DNA from: Saprospiraceae bacterium
GTDB lineage: Bacteria > Bacteroidota > Bacteroidia > Chitinophagales > Saprospiraceae
Reading direction: 5' to 3'
DNA length: 64,000 bases
NCBI GenBank assembly: GCA_016714025.1
Contig: JADJOB010000002.1
Coordinates: 727,501 to 791,500 of the forward strand
In this document: positions 9,189 through 17,069 of the stretch, piece after piece
Layout: each line of letters starts with the position of its first letter
Numbering within the stretch: the stretch's first letter is position 1
Translations under genes and position numbers: made by a program
Notes under the pieces: generated by a model
Told to the model about the DNA's origin: nothing
Databases searched by the model: none
The model's input: only the letters and a program-made list of their open reading frames with translations

Positions 9189-11034
9189 CTTTGAATTTTT
9201 TGTTGCCTACAACTTCCAATAAATAATGACCTGCGATCAAATTGGATTTGCTAAAACTTAAATTGTGAGTTCCGGAAACTAAAAAATCATTGTAAAATTC
9301 TTTTACAATTTTTCCTTGATTGTCCAAAAGTCTAATTGATATTTGTTGCGCGGCATTTAAATTGAAACTATAATTAAAACTATTGTTTATTGGATTTGGA
9401 AATACAGTTGAATTTAATTCTTTAGGGGTACCATTTTCAGTTGCACTAACAATAGTATAAATTTCAGCGATAGCACTTCGGTATGTGTCGTAACGGCTTT
9501 CACTAGGTACATCACTTCCATAGGATCCATTGATCCATATTCTTGGGTAGGTAGAATTACTATATTGCCTGCACGAACCAATATAATCACCCCATCGCTC
9601 GGTGGTTCCATTTAAGAGATCAACATAAGATTCACCAGAATTGACTAATACGGAAGCAGACCAATCCATATTCTGATCACAAAAGACAACCCGAAATTGG
9701 GGATAAATATCATCTCCACTTCGCAAAAAGCCAATCATTACGGATAAGTCATTTTTATTGTTTGCATAACAGGTAAGGCTAGGATACGCATAGTCATAAC
9801 TTCCTTGTAAACCAAAGGTGCTGGATTCTGCTTTTAAAGTTTGCACTGTAATTCTATGGTAGTTAATATACCCCCAACCATTTCCTTCATTGGTATTGTG
9901 AGTGACGTGTATAATTCCATTTAGATAAAAAGCACCCAATATCCTGCTGTCTCCGGAATCCAACACATCATTGGTTCCAAGTTGTCCGGCATTTCCTGCA
10001 GGGGCATATGGGGGTACGGTAATGGTATAACTGGATAGATTTGGATTACCGGTAGTTGCATCATCAATATACCAGAGACGTAATTTATCAGATCCACCCG
10101 ATTTTGCATTTACAAGATAAATTCCAGGCCCAGAATTACCTTTTAATCCATAGGAAACAGGATAAAGTGAAAACGCATTGATAGGTGTATTGCTTAATCC
10201 GGAATAATAATAATATTTCATGGTACCTCTGTTATAAACAGATGTTTTGTCAATTTGATAAATGATGCTTTCATTTGAAACACCATCGTCACTAAAGAGA
10301 TTGCCGGTAATGACAATATCGCTGGTTGATTGGCCCAAACCCGGATAATCAAACCAGGAATTGCTGTTGGTTGGATCCCCATCAAGCGTATAATAATACC
10401 ATCCGTCGTTTCTCGGGTTATCGGAATAAGAAATGGCCAACAATACTTTTGAAACATTTGCCTTACTACCATGAAGCACAACCAGAATAAATCGATTTTT
10501 ATCAGAATCGAAGATTACTTTAGGATCATACAGTTTACTGGTTATATCATTTCCTGTAAAAAAATCAGACCAATACTTCCCTGTGAAATAAGTGCCAGTA
10601 GAACTATAATATTCAATTCCATCATTATTAACGGCAACTATATTTCCTCCGGTAGAAATAGCCAATGAATTATCCGGAGGTGTTCCGTTAAGCATCCATG
10701 GACCTTCAAATTTTCTTGAAATTACAGGATCAGGAGTTAACAAGGCTGGTTCCTCTGCGGGACCTTTATACGTTTGTTTTTTAGTTTGATTCCATTGTTC
10801 TTTAATGGCTTTAACATCCGGACTCTCGTGTTCGGTTACATTAAAACGTGTATTAATTTTAAACCTCCAATCGCCTTCCGGTTTATTATTTGCATCGTGT
10901 GCAACAAATTCTTTTTTACTTGAATTCCTTTGTCCTGTTGGTTCAGACGAAGCAGTTGGTGCAATAATCAATTCCTGACTATTGATTATTAAATTATAAA
11001 AACAAAATAATGCCAACGTTAAATAATATTTCAT
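9163..11034 (-). CDS. Secreted protein with T9SS type A C-terminal sorting domain
   Basis: A 623-residue exported protein. The N-terminus is a signal peptide (LALFCFYNLIINSQ), and the C-terminal ~80 residues form a type A sorting domain with PNPINNSFNYSFN, ISIRLLDNQGKIV and a GHYLLEVVGNKK strand, ending in basic residues. The middle, about residues 110-520, reads like a beta-propeller around a constant frame (GNIVAVNNDGIEYYS, LYDPKVIFDSDKNRFILVVL, SDIVITGNLF). The Asp-Pro-Lys-Val and WFDYPGLGQS segments resemble large exported adhesin/enzyme-like proteins of Saprospiraceae, but I cannot name a specific function. The gene is followed by the overlapping small lipoprotein. Confidence 0.8.
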   Translation of the reverse strand: MKYYLTLALFCFYNLIINSQELIIAPTASSEPTGQRNSSKKEFVAHDANNKPEGDWRFKINTRFNVTEHESPDVKAIKEQWNQTKKQTYKGPAEEPALLTPDPVISRKFEGPWMLNGTPPDNSLAISTGGNIVAVNNDGIEYYSSTGTYFTGKYWSDFFTGNDITSKLYDPKVIFDSDKNRFILVVLHGSKANVSKVLLAISYSDNPRNDGWYYYTLDGDPTNSNSWFDYPGLGQSTSDIVITGNLFSDDGVSNESIIYQIDKTSVYNRGTMKYYYYSGLSNTPINAFSLYPVSYGLKGNSGPGIYLVNAKSGGSDKLRLWYIDDATTGNPNLSSYTITVPPYAPAGNAGQLGTNDVLDSGDSRILGAFYLNGIIHVTHNTNEGNGWGYINYHRITVQTLKAESSTFGLQGSYDYAYPSLTCYANNKNDLSVMIGFLRSGDDIYPQFRVVFCDQNMDWSASVLVNSGESYVDLLNGTTERWGDYIGSCRQYSNSTYPRIWINGSYGSDVPSESRYDTYRSAIAEIYTIVSATENGTPKELNSTVFPNPINNSFNYSFNLNAAQQISIRLLDNQGKIVKEFYNDFLVSGTHNLSFSKSNLIAGHYLLEVVGNKKFKDEKKIIIF

Positions 11035-11045
11035 TCGTTGAAATT

Positions 11046-11615
11046 TTATAAAATTAATTTATCAGATTTACTAAAATACCAGGCTAACCAAAAGGAACTT
11101 AATGTCCAACCCAGAAGGAGGTCAATCATTTCAGCTTTAATATAATGCCATGGAAAAGAAAACCAATTCATATCATCCAGTATGCCTTGAAATAGTGCAA
11201 ATAAAGCAAAGCAGATGGAAACAGCAAATCGCATAGAATATTTTTCAAAGGCACCAAAAGTTAAAACAAAAGCAACCAAAAATCCGGAAAGAAGCGCATA
11301 CAGTAATCCAAGCAGTAAATATGACGCAGACATACCGTCCATTCGTTGATGATAAAATATCATGGCCCAGGGTTTACCCAAATTTGCTATCATGAGTGCT
11401 TCTTCATCTTTTTCTTTCGTTGGACTATTTGGGTCGGCACAAGGGATCATATAAAGTCCGTCTTCGGTTAAATTCTGATTTAACACATCCAATATGGCCT
11501 TGCTGTTGGAAGTGTATTGACTGAAGTCATTGTGAAAACCACCCATCCACATAATGGATTGAAAGGCAAAATAGATAAAGCCAGCTACCAAGCCGCCAAT
11601 GGCTATTTTTTTCAT
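11046..11615 (-). CDS. Hypothetical integral membrane protein
   Basis: A 189-residue protein with four predicted transmembrane segments: an N-terminal one (IAIGGLVAGFIYFAFQSIMWM), two in the middle (SYLLLGLLYALLSGFLVAFVL and FAVSICFALFALFQGILDDM) and one near the C-terminus (LLLGWTLSSFWLAWYF). A hydrophilic loop of about 60 residues follows the first helix. I do not recognise the family beyond general Bacteroidota hypothetical membrane proteins. It lies 11 nt before the T9SS gene on the same strand, so the two may be co-transcribed. Nothing in the sequence indicates a catalytic role. Confidence 0.7.
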   Translation of the reverse strand: MKKIAIGGLVAGFIYFAFQSIMWMGGFHNDFSQYTSNSKAILDVLNQNLTEDGLYMIPCADPNSPTKEKDEEALMIANLGKPWAMIFYHQRMDGMSASYLLLGLLYALLSGFLVAFVLTFGAFEKYSMRFAVSICFALFALFQGILDDMNWFSFPWHYIKAEMIDLLLGWTLSSFWLAWYFSKSDKLIL

Positions 11616-11705
11616 TTGTTTGAATTTTCGATTAAAAATAATAAATTCTATCTGAAACTTAAAATACTTCTATTTGGCCGGACAAAAAGTATCCATTTAA
11701 TAGCC

Positions 11706-13118
11706 TTATTGATTGCTTAAAACATGTGTTTTCTTTCCGATTAATTTAGTTTCTGAATAACTTATAAGAAATTTTTTAAGCATCGTTGAATCTGCAACCG
11801 GTTCTTTTATTAATATATATCGTGGTTTAGATTCTAATATTCGAACTGCTTCCTCATTTAAATTAATTTGAAGTGCTTCCAAATGTTCCGAATTCCAAAG
11901 CAAAGAGGCATGAATGTAAGGACTAGGACTTTTTAAATTTAGAAGATAATAGAGAATGTGAGCAGAATTACCAGCGTAAATCCGTTCTCCGGGTTTTAGT
12001 TCCTTACTTAAGAAGGTGTACAGTTCAGTAATATCTGTTTTTCGATTATAATAACTTTGTTTTTGAAAGTAGAATATCAGTGGAATTAAAATTATACAAA
12101 CTGATGCGATCCGTCTTTTATTTTTTATTAATGCATTCATTTTAAAAAGATCAAGACTGCCAAAACCTGCTAAAAGACTTATTGGAATCATCAACTGAAT
12201 AAAATAATGACTGAATCCCTTTCCAGGTAAAATGATGATAATTAAGTCATACAAAATCCATATATAAAATAAAATAGAGATTAAATCAGAACGTTTCCTT
12301 AGTTGAAGTATTCCGGCAATTGCAAGTAAGATCCAAATAAAATAACGACCACAAAAATCACCAATAAATATCAGGCTGTTTGATACAGTAATATCTGAAG
12401 GATATCGACTCAAAACATCAAAATTGAAATAAAAAAATTGATCCAATAATTTATAATGAATGAAGTAAGTCAACATCAGACATCCCGGCACAGCAAAACC
12501 TATTAGTAATTTAAGAAGTTTGAAAAGGAGTTGGCGGTTCAGGTTATTTTGTAGAAATGATTGAATGATTAAAAACGATCCAATAACACCTGCTTCTGAT
12601 AAGGCTACATATTTTGTTATGAAGGCAAATCCCAACAACAAGCCGGATAGAATTTCTATGTGTTTGGTTTTATTAAATAAAATCAAATAGATTGCAGCTA
12701 AAGTAAACAGATTGAAGTAAATTTCTGTATTTGGGCTTACCCCCCAGTTTTTAAAAATTGAAACAATTAAAATATATGAAATACTTCCGAACCATGATGC
12801 ATTTGGGTTCTGCGTAGTTTTAAAAATAAATTTAAATATAAATAATGCAGTGATTCCAATCCATAGTGATGCAAGGAATCGCGTTATACCAATTGAACCA
12901 AAGCTTAAAAACTCTAATAATTGATAAATCCAAAAGATCCCGATGGATTTGGTGTCAATGACATCTTTTAGATAAATGGAACCTTGTGATAGATCTCTGG
13001 CAATAATCAGATAGGTAGACTCATCGTGATCAATAACTGGTGGAAAAAAACTCCAGAACCTGAAAAAGGTTGCTAAAACAGGTAATATAAATCCAGGATG
13101 CCTAATAAATTTTTTCAA
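11706..13118 (-). CDS. GT39-like membrane glycosyltransferase (ArnT/PMT_2 type)
   Basis: A 470-residue polytopic membrane protein with roughly ten hydrophobic helices. The first periplasmic loop holds the family-typical acidic motif in VIDHDESTYLIIARDLSQG, corresponding to the D-E pair of C-type glycosyltransferases such as ArnT that use polyprenyl-phosphate sugars. The C-terminal ~110 residues are a soluble periplasmic domain (ELKPGERIYAGNSAHILYYLLN). The start is TTG at 13118, since no ATG fits the N-terminus. It follows the GT4 gene with 4 nt spacing and is the last gene of the 11.7-19.0 kb envelope cluster. The donor and acceptor cannot be read from sequence. Confidence 0.8.
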   Translation of the reverse strand: MKKFIRHPGFILPVLATFFRFWSFFPPVIDHDESTYLIIARDLSQGSIYLKDVIDTKSIGIFWIYQLLEFLSFGSIGITRFLASLWIGITALFIFKFIFKTTQNPNASWFGSISYILIVSIFKNWGVSPNTEIYFNLFTLAAIYLILFNKTKHIEILSGLLLGFAFITKYVALSEAGVIGSFLIIQSFLQNNLNRQLLFKLLKLLIGFAVPGCLMLTYFIHYKLLDQFFYFNFDVLSRYPSDITVSNSLIFIGDFCGRYFIWILLAIAGILQLRKRSDLISILFYIWILYDLIIIILPGKGFSHYFIQLMIPISLLAGFGSLDLFKMNALIKNKRRIASVCIILIPLIFYFQKQSYYNRKTDITELYTFLSKELKPGERIYAGNSAHILYYLLNLKSPSPYIHASLLWNSEHLEALQINLNEEAVRILESKPRYILIKEPVADSTMLKKFLISYSETKLIGKKTHVLSNQ

Positions 13119-13122
13119 AGGA

Positions 13123-14259
13123 TCAAATTTCTAATAAGTTTTTATAATACTGCATTAATTGATCCTGAATTGAAGCATTGTTGAAATGTAATTCAGCATA
13201 CTGATAGGTTTTTTCAATAGATGATTTTTTGAATGCTTCATCTGTAAGTATTTTTTCAATTTGAAAACAAAGTTCTTCCGGACTATCAGGATTAAAATAA
13301 TTGCAAAAAGGTCCACCAGCTTCCGGTAAGGAAGAACTGTTACTTGTTATAATTGCAGTTTTACTAAATGCAGCTTCAAGGATTGGAATACCAAATCCTT
13401 CATAGCGCGATGGATAAATAAAGATTTCGGCCGATTGATACACAGCACTTAAGTCCTGAACACTTCTTAAATTATGAATAAATACAATTTGATTTAATAA
13501 TTGAAGTTTTTCTGCTTTCTTTAATAATTCTTGTTTGAAGTCAACGTTTTTCCCAACAATAACCAATGGAATTTTGAGCTCATTGGGAAGTAGAGCGTAA
13601 GCATCAATTAAAAGTAGTAAATTTTTTCGCGGTTCAATACTTCCCACATATAAATAATATTGACTGGGTATTTTGTATTTTTTCAGGATGCTATTTTTGT
13701 GAGCAGCTTCTTTTTCTATATTGAACTCCGGATGGCAGCTTTGATAGAGCACTTTAACTTTATCGGGATTCGTTTCGTAGTACTTGCAAATGTCTTTTTT
13801 AGAACTTTCTGAACAAGCCAGGATAAGATCAGCTTGTTTACATGCGTATTTGCATTTTATATTGTAGATTATTCGGTCTGTTAAAGGGTAAGTGTCAGGA
13901 TATATTTTAAAAATTAAATCATGTATTGTTACAACCGATTTTATTTTATTTCTTGGAAAGTTAAATGGAATTTCATTGCTTAAACCATGGTATAAATGAA
14001 TTTCATCCTTAATTAGATCTGTGGTGATGCCAAAAGACCGCCAAAACGCTTTTAAAAAGGTGGAAGGGAGGTGTATATTAAATGATTTTGATTGAAAGGA
14101 ATTTAATAGGTCTTCTTGTTTAATGGAAGGAGTATATAAATGAAAATTAAAATCTTGATTCTGTACAGGCAGTCCATCCAACAAATTCCTGCTGTAATTT
14201 CCCAGTCCGGTAAAATTATTGAACAATCTTTTAGCATCAAATCCAATATTCCACTGCAT
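13123..14259 (-). CDS. Glycosyltransferase family 4 (group 1)
   Basis: A 378-residue GT-B glycosyltransferase. The N-terminal domain has GFDAKRLFNNFTGLGNYSRNLL, the glycine loop of family 4. The C-terminal nucleotide-sugar domain has YVGSIEPRKNLLLLIDAY and YPSRYEGFGIPILEAAFSK, the EX7E motif with both glutamates visible. No membrane segment or signal is present, so it acts at the cytoplasmic face. It is tightly packed between two GT39-like genes (1-4 nt gaps), suggesting one operon building an extracellular or lipid-linked glycan. It resembles the GT4 at 43245 in layout (both begin with a nearly identical FNARF/DAKR loop), though the two are clearly different proteins. Confidence 0.9.
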   Translation of the reverse strand: MQWNIGFDAKRLFNNFTGLGNYSRNLLDGLPVQNQDFNFHLYTPSIKQEDLLNSFQSKSFNIHLPSTFLKAFWRSFGITTDLIKDEIHLYHGLSNEIPFNFPRNKIKSVVTIHDLIFKIYPDTYPLTDRIIYNIKCKYACKQADLILACSESSKKDICKYYETNPDKVKVLYQSCHPEFNIEKEAAHKNSILKKYKIPSQYYLYVGSIEPRKNLLLLIDAYALLPNELKIPLVIVGKNVDFKQELLKKAEKLQLLNQIVFIHNLRSVQDLSAVYQSAEIFIYPSRYEGFGIPILEAAFSKTAIITSNSSSLPEAGGPFCNYFNPDSPEELCFQIEKILTDEAFKKSSIEKTYQYAELHFNNASIQDQLMQYYKNLLEI

Positions 14260-14260
14260 A

Positions 14261-15694
14261 TTATTTACTATTAGGAGAATTTAGATCTGAGACTTTATAA
14301 ATCGCATAGTCTTGTGAATTAAATATACAAGGATAATCTAATTTAATTTCTGTGCCGAGTACTCTTTTAAGAATTACGACATACTTAAGTCCTAAATTTA
14401 TAGCTGCCTTCATATAAACTTCGTCCATAATTTTTTCATTTGATTCAACCCAGCCTTTTCGGTGAGCAAAATACATAGGCGTTGGAAACAATCCGCTATT
14501 TATCATAATTAAATCTGTCCCGTTAGAAAACTGGTCCAGGTCTTTCTCAAGAGATATCAAGTTGGCAAATGGTTCTTTGATTCTAAAGTCATGTTTTTGA
14601 TTGACAAAACCTTCGAATCCAATGGCAATTAAAATTAAATATTTGAAACTACTGTTATTAATCAAACTCAATCCGGATGCAGCAAACAAACACATTACAG
14701 GCACAAATGGTATGATGTAATATTCGTGATGAGCGAAAGTCCAGCCGGATTTGCACATGACTATAAAAAAAGCACTTGTACAAATGGAAAAAACATAGCG
14801 TAATAATTTATTTTTTTCAAAAATAGATTTAATCAAACCGATTGTAAAAAATCCAAATGCAATGTATTTAATTCCTGAGGAATAAAACTTTTTTAAAGAT
14901 TCTGACCAATCAATAATAAGTTCCTTGAATCCTGCCAAAATGGGTTTTCCCATGAAAAAATGCCAAAAGCCATACTCAGTTACTAAGTTTGGAACCCAGT
15001 AAAAATACCAAAAAGCTGGAAAAACGAGCAATATCAAACTGGTTAGAATGAAATTAAGTTTAACTTGAAACGAATGGTTATCCTTGAAAATAAATACCAG
15101 AAAAAGTACTAATAAATATCCAGAAGTTAATTTACTAAGAATCCCAATACTTGCTAAAAGGAAATACAATATTAGATTTATTTTTTTTGCGGGATTGTCA
15201 AAATAATTTGTACCATAGTATAATGCTGCAAGTATAAAAGACATTGAAAATGTATCTGGCATAATTTTTCTGGAGTAACTAAACCAAATAGAAAATATTA
15301 ATATAAATGTTGCATTCTTAGCAATTTCTATTGTAAAATATTTTTTAAGGAGGAGGTAAAAATACCACATCCCAATGCTTGAAATAATTAAGTTTATAAG
15401 GCGGCCATACCAATGTTCGTAACCAAATATTTTAGATACTATAAAAATTAAATAATTAAATACTGGAAACTCCATTCCAGTAATTCCTGTTTTTTCACCT
15501 GCTATATCTAATCTTGGATAGAAAATATTCGCATCAGTTTCAAGGAAATTTCTAGAAACCATGCAAACGGTAGTTTGTCTCCAATTATGAGCAAACTCTA
15601 GAGGAGGTCTTGTAATCCCATGGAGACGAACTGCAAAGAACAATACAATCCAAAAACGTATGTCTGTAAGAATATGTAAGAAATTAGTTTTCAA
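14261..15694 (-). CDS. Polytopic glycosyltransferase-like membrane protein
   Basis: A 477-residue membrane protein with about ten helices and a large first loop (LEFAHNWRQTTVCMVSRNFLETDANIFYPRLD) like that of GT39/GT83 enzymes. The loop has an H-N-W-R-Q-x-x motif frequently seen in Bacteroidota homologues instead of the DE pair. The C-terminus is a short soluble domain. The start is TTG at 15694. It sits 1 nt upstream of the GT4 gene. A role as a polyprenyl-phosphate-sugar-dependent glycosyltransferase is inferred from architecture and neighbours; an alternative is a transport or polymerase-like function. Confidence 0.7.
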   Translation of the reverse strand: MKTNFLHILTDIRFWIVLFFAVRLHGITRPPLEFAHNWRQTTVCMVSRNFLETDANIFYPRLDIAGEKTGITGMEFPVFNYLIFIVSKIFGYEHWYGRLINLIISSIGMWYFYLLLKKYFTIEIAKNATFILIFSIWFSYSRKIMPDTFSMSFILAALYYGTNYFDNPAKKINLILYFLLASIGILSKLTSGYLLVLFLVFIFKDNHSFQVKLNFILTSLILLVFPAFWYFYWVPNLVTEYGFWHFFMGKPILAGFKELIIDWSESLKKFYSSGIKYIAFGFFTIGLIKSIFEKNKLLRYVFSICTSAFFIVMCKSGWTFAHHEYYIIPFVPVMCLFAASGLSLINNSSFKYLILIAIGFEGFVNQKHDFRIKEPFANLISLEKDLDQFSNGTDLIMINSGLFPTPMYFAHRKGWVESNEKIMDEVYMKAAINLGLKYVVILKRVLGTEIKLDYPCIFNSQDYAIYKVSDLNSPNSK

Positions 15695-15715
15695 TAGACT
15701 CCCATATTAATAAAT

Positions 15716-16207
15716 TCAATATGTGGGTCTATAGATTTTAATTCGCCCTCTTTTTAGTGTTTCCAGATCAATTGGGCTGAGGCCAACTTTTTTTCCTGAG
15801 TATCCTGTATTTTGGTGTGCCAGGGTAAAAGAGGTATTTGAAAGTACTTCATAAATAATGGCAGTATGATGTTTCATTTCTTCATGAAAGGTGATGCCGT
15901 TTTTGATGTACTTGAGTTTTACGCGTTCAAACTGAATGATATCTCCAGGATAAATTGTATCTTTTTCTAATTCAAGCAATTTTCCAAATTTGTATTGATG
16001 ATTCCATGTGGCCCCGGCAAGTTCTAATGCTTGAGCTGCCAGGTCCCAACATTCACCTCGATCTACTTTTTTTCCGATTTTAGACTGAACGAATTCCAAA
16101 ATTTTTAAATTAAGTGGTGGAATCGAATCAGAACGCAACAAAGCATCCTGCTGTGCTGAAAGTCCGATGGGAATCCAGCTGCAGAGTAGGAGCAAAAATT
16201 TTAGCAT
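15716..16207 (-). CDS. Exported CHAP/NlpC-like papain-fold protein
   Basis: A 163-residue protein when started at the ATG at 16207, giving a clean signal peptide (MLKFLLLLCSWIPIGLSA); a TTG 21 nt upstream would add seven residues and overlap the GNAT gene. After the leader, GECWDLAAQALELAG places a candidate catalytic Cys at C53, and MKHHTAIIYEV supplies His at 113/114, with AHQN later. This Cys-His arrangement with a PGDIIQFE strand is that of CHAP or NlpC/P60-type peptidoglycan amidases. In yeast a related fold is called the BBC1/AIM3 cysteine-proteinase domain. The target could be peptidoglycan or another amide bond; activity is inferred. Confidence 0.65.
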   Translation of the reverse strand: MLKFLLLLCSWIPIGLSAQQDALLRSDSIPPLNLKILEFVQSKIGKKVDRGECWDLAAQALELAGATWNHQYKFGKLLELEKDTIYPGDIIQFERVKLKYIKNGITFHEEMKHHTAIIYEVLSNTSFTLAHQNTGYSGKKVGLSPIDLETLKRGRIKIYRPTY

Positions 16208-16221
16208 GTTTTTTAAACCGT

Positions 16222-16779
16222 TTACCAATTTTCTTTCAAATTTAAATAATTTTCTTTAGTCAATTGCCAAAGGTTTACTTCTTGTTCGAAATTTAGCCAA
16301 CCTGGGATTCCGGTATATTGATGGACAAAATTAAATCCTATTTTTTTCAAAAGTTTGTTTGGTCCAGGATTTAAAGCGTACGGTTCGCAATACAATTCTT
16401 TCAATTCCATGTTCTTGAAAAAGACGGGAATGCATTTTTGAACAAATTGGATTCCAAGCCCTTTTGTTCGGTGATCTGGTTTCCATAAGTGCAGATGCAT
16501 ATACGCTTTTTCACCAAAACTTATTTTGCTTATATTGGAATGTCCAACTGCTTGACTATTTAATAACCAAATAAGGCAATAGGATTCTTTTTCGTTATAG
16601 GCTTGAGTAAGTTGTTTGGATAGAAATGCTCGCCATTCTGATTCCTTAGGCATTTTGCTAAGATCAACACCCATATTTGTTAAAAAGACGGGATCTGCCT
16701 GAGTCCAATATGCAATCAACGGATCAAGGTCCTCAATTTGTAATTCACGAATACTTAGTTCAGCTGCTTTTGGATTCAT
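16222..16779 (-). CDS. GNAT family N-acetyltransferase
   Basis: A 185-residue acetyltransferase of the GCN5-related superfamily. The N-terminus has the start of the fold (LSIRELQIEDLDPLIAYW), the middle gives strand 4 (YCLIWLLNSQAVGHSNI), and RTKGLGIQFVQKCIPVFF is the acetyl-CoA-binding loop (R-x-x-G-x-G). The C-terminus has the usual ALNPGPNKLLKKIGFNFVHQY. The substrate is unknown. Its ATG overlaps the stop of the Cdd1-like gene (ATGA), so it is translated in the same operon. Confidence 0.85.
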   Translation of the reverse strand: MNPKAAELSIRELQIEDLDPLIAYWTQADPVFLTNMGVDLSKMPKESEWRAFLSKQLTQAYNEKESYCLIWLLNSQAVGHSNISKISFGEKAYMHLHLWKPDHRTKGLGIQFVQKCIPVFFKNMELKELYCEPYALNPGPNKLLKKIGFNFVHQYTGIPGWLNFEQEVNLWQLTKENYLNLKENW

Positions 16780-17063
16780 TCATTGTAATTTTTGTCCTTC
16801 CAATACCACCAGTTTAATTTTTGGGTTTCGTGTGTTTTTTCAGAAGCAAAGTAAACAGCGCAACGAAAGGTGTATAGCATACAAATATCATGAGTTTGGC
16901 CGGTAATTGCATTGAGCTGAAGGTATAATTCAAAGGGATTTTTATCTTTTAGGTCCGACAGATTCCGAATGCCAATATTCCATAAGTCCAATGCACAGGC
17001 TTTGCCAATCGAAGGGATTTTTTGTAATTCTTTTAAGGTAATATTTTTTAAATCGGTTTCCAT
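16776..17063 (-). CDS. Helix-hairpin-helix protein, Cdd1/pathogenicity-locus-like
   Basis: A 95-residue protein with an HhH motif, LQKIPSIGKACALDLWNIGI, continued by RNLSDLKDKNPFELYLQLN, and a conserved C-terminal block (DICMLYTFRCAVYFA followed by a WWYWKD segment). This matches the small Cdd1 (pathogenicity locus) family, which is expected to bind DNA non-specifically. The gene lies just downstream of the LTA-synthase-like gene (6 nt gap) and overlaps the GNAT gene by 4 nt. A role in DNA metabolism fits poorly with the envelope neighbours, so the operon is probably of mixed function. Confidence 0.8.
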   Translation of the reverse strand: METDLKNITLKELQKIPSIGKACALDLWNIGIRNLSDLKDKNPFELYLQLNAITGQTHDICMLYTFRCAVYFASEKTHETQKLNWWYWKDKNYNE

Positions 17064-17069
17064 TTGCTG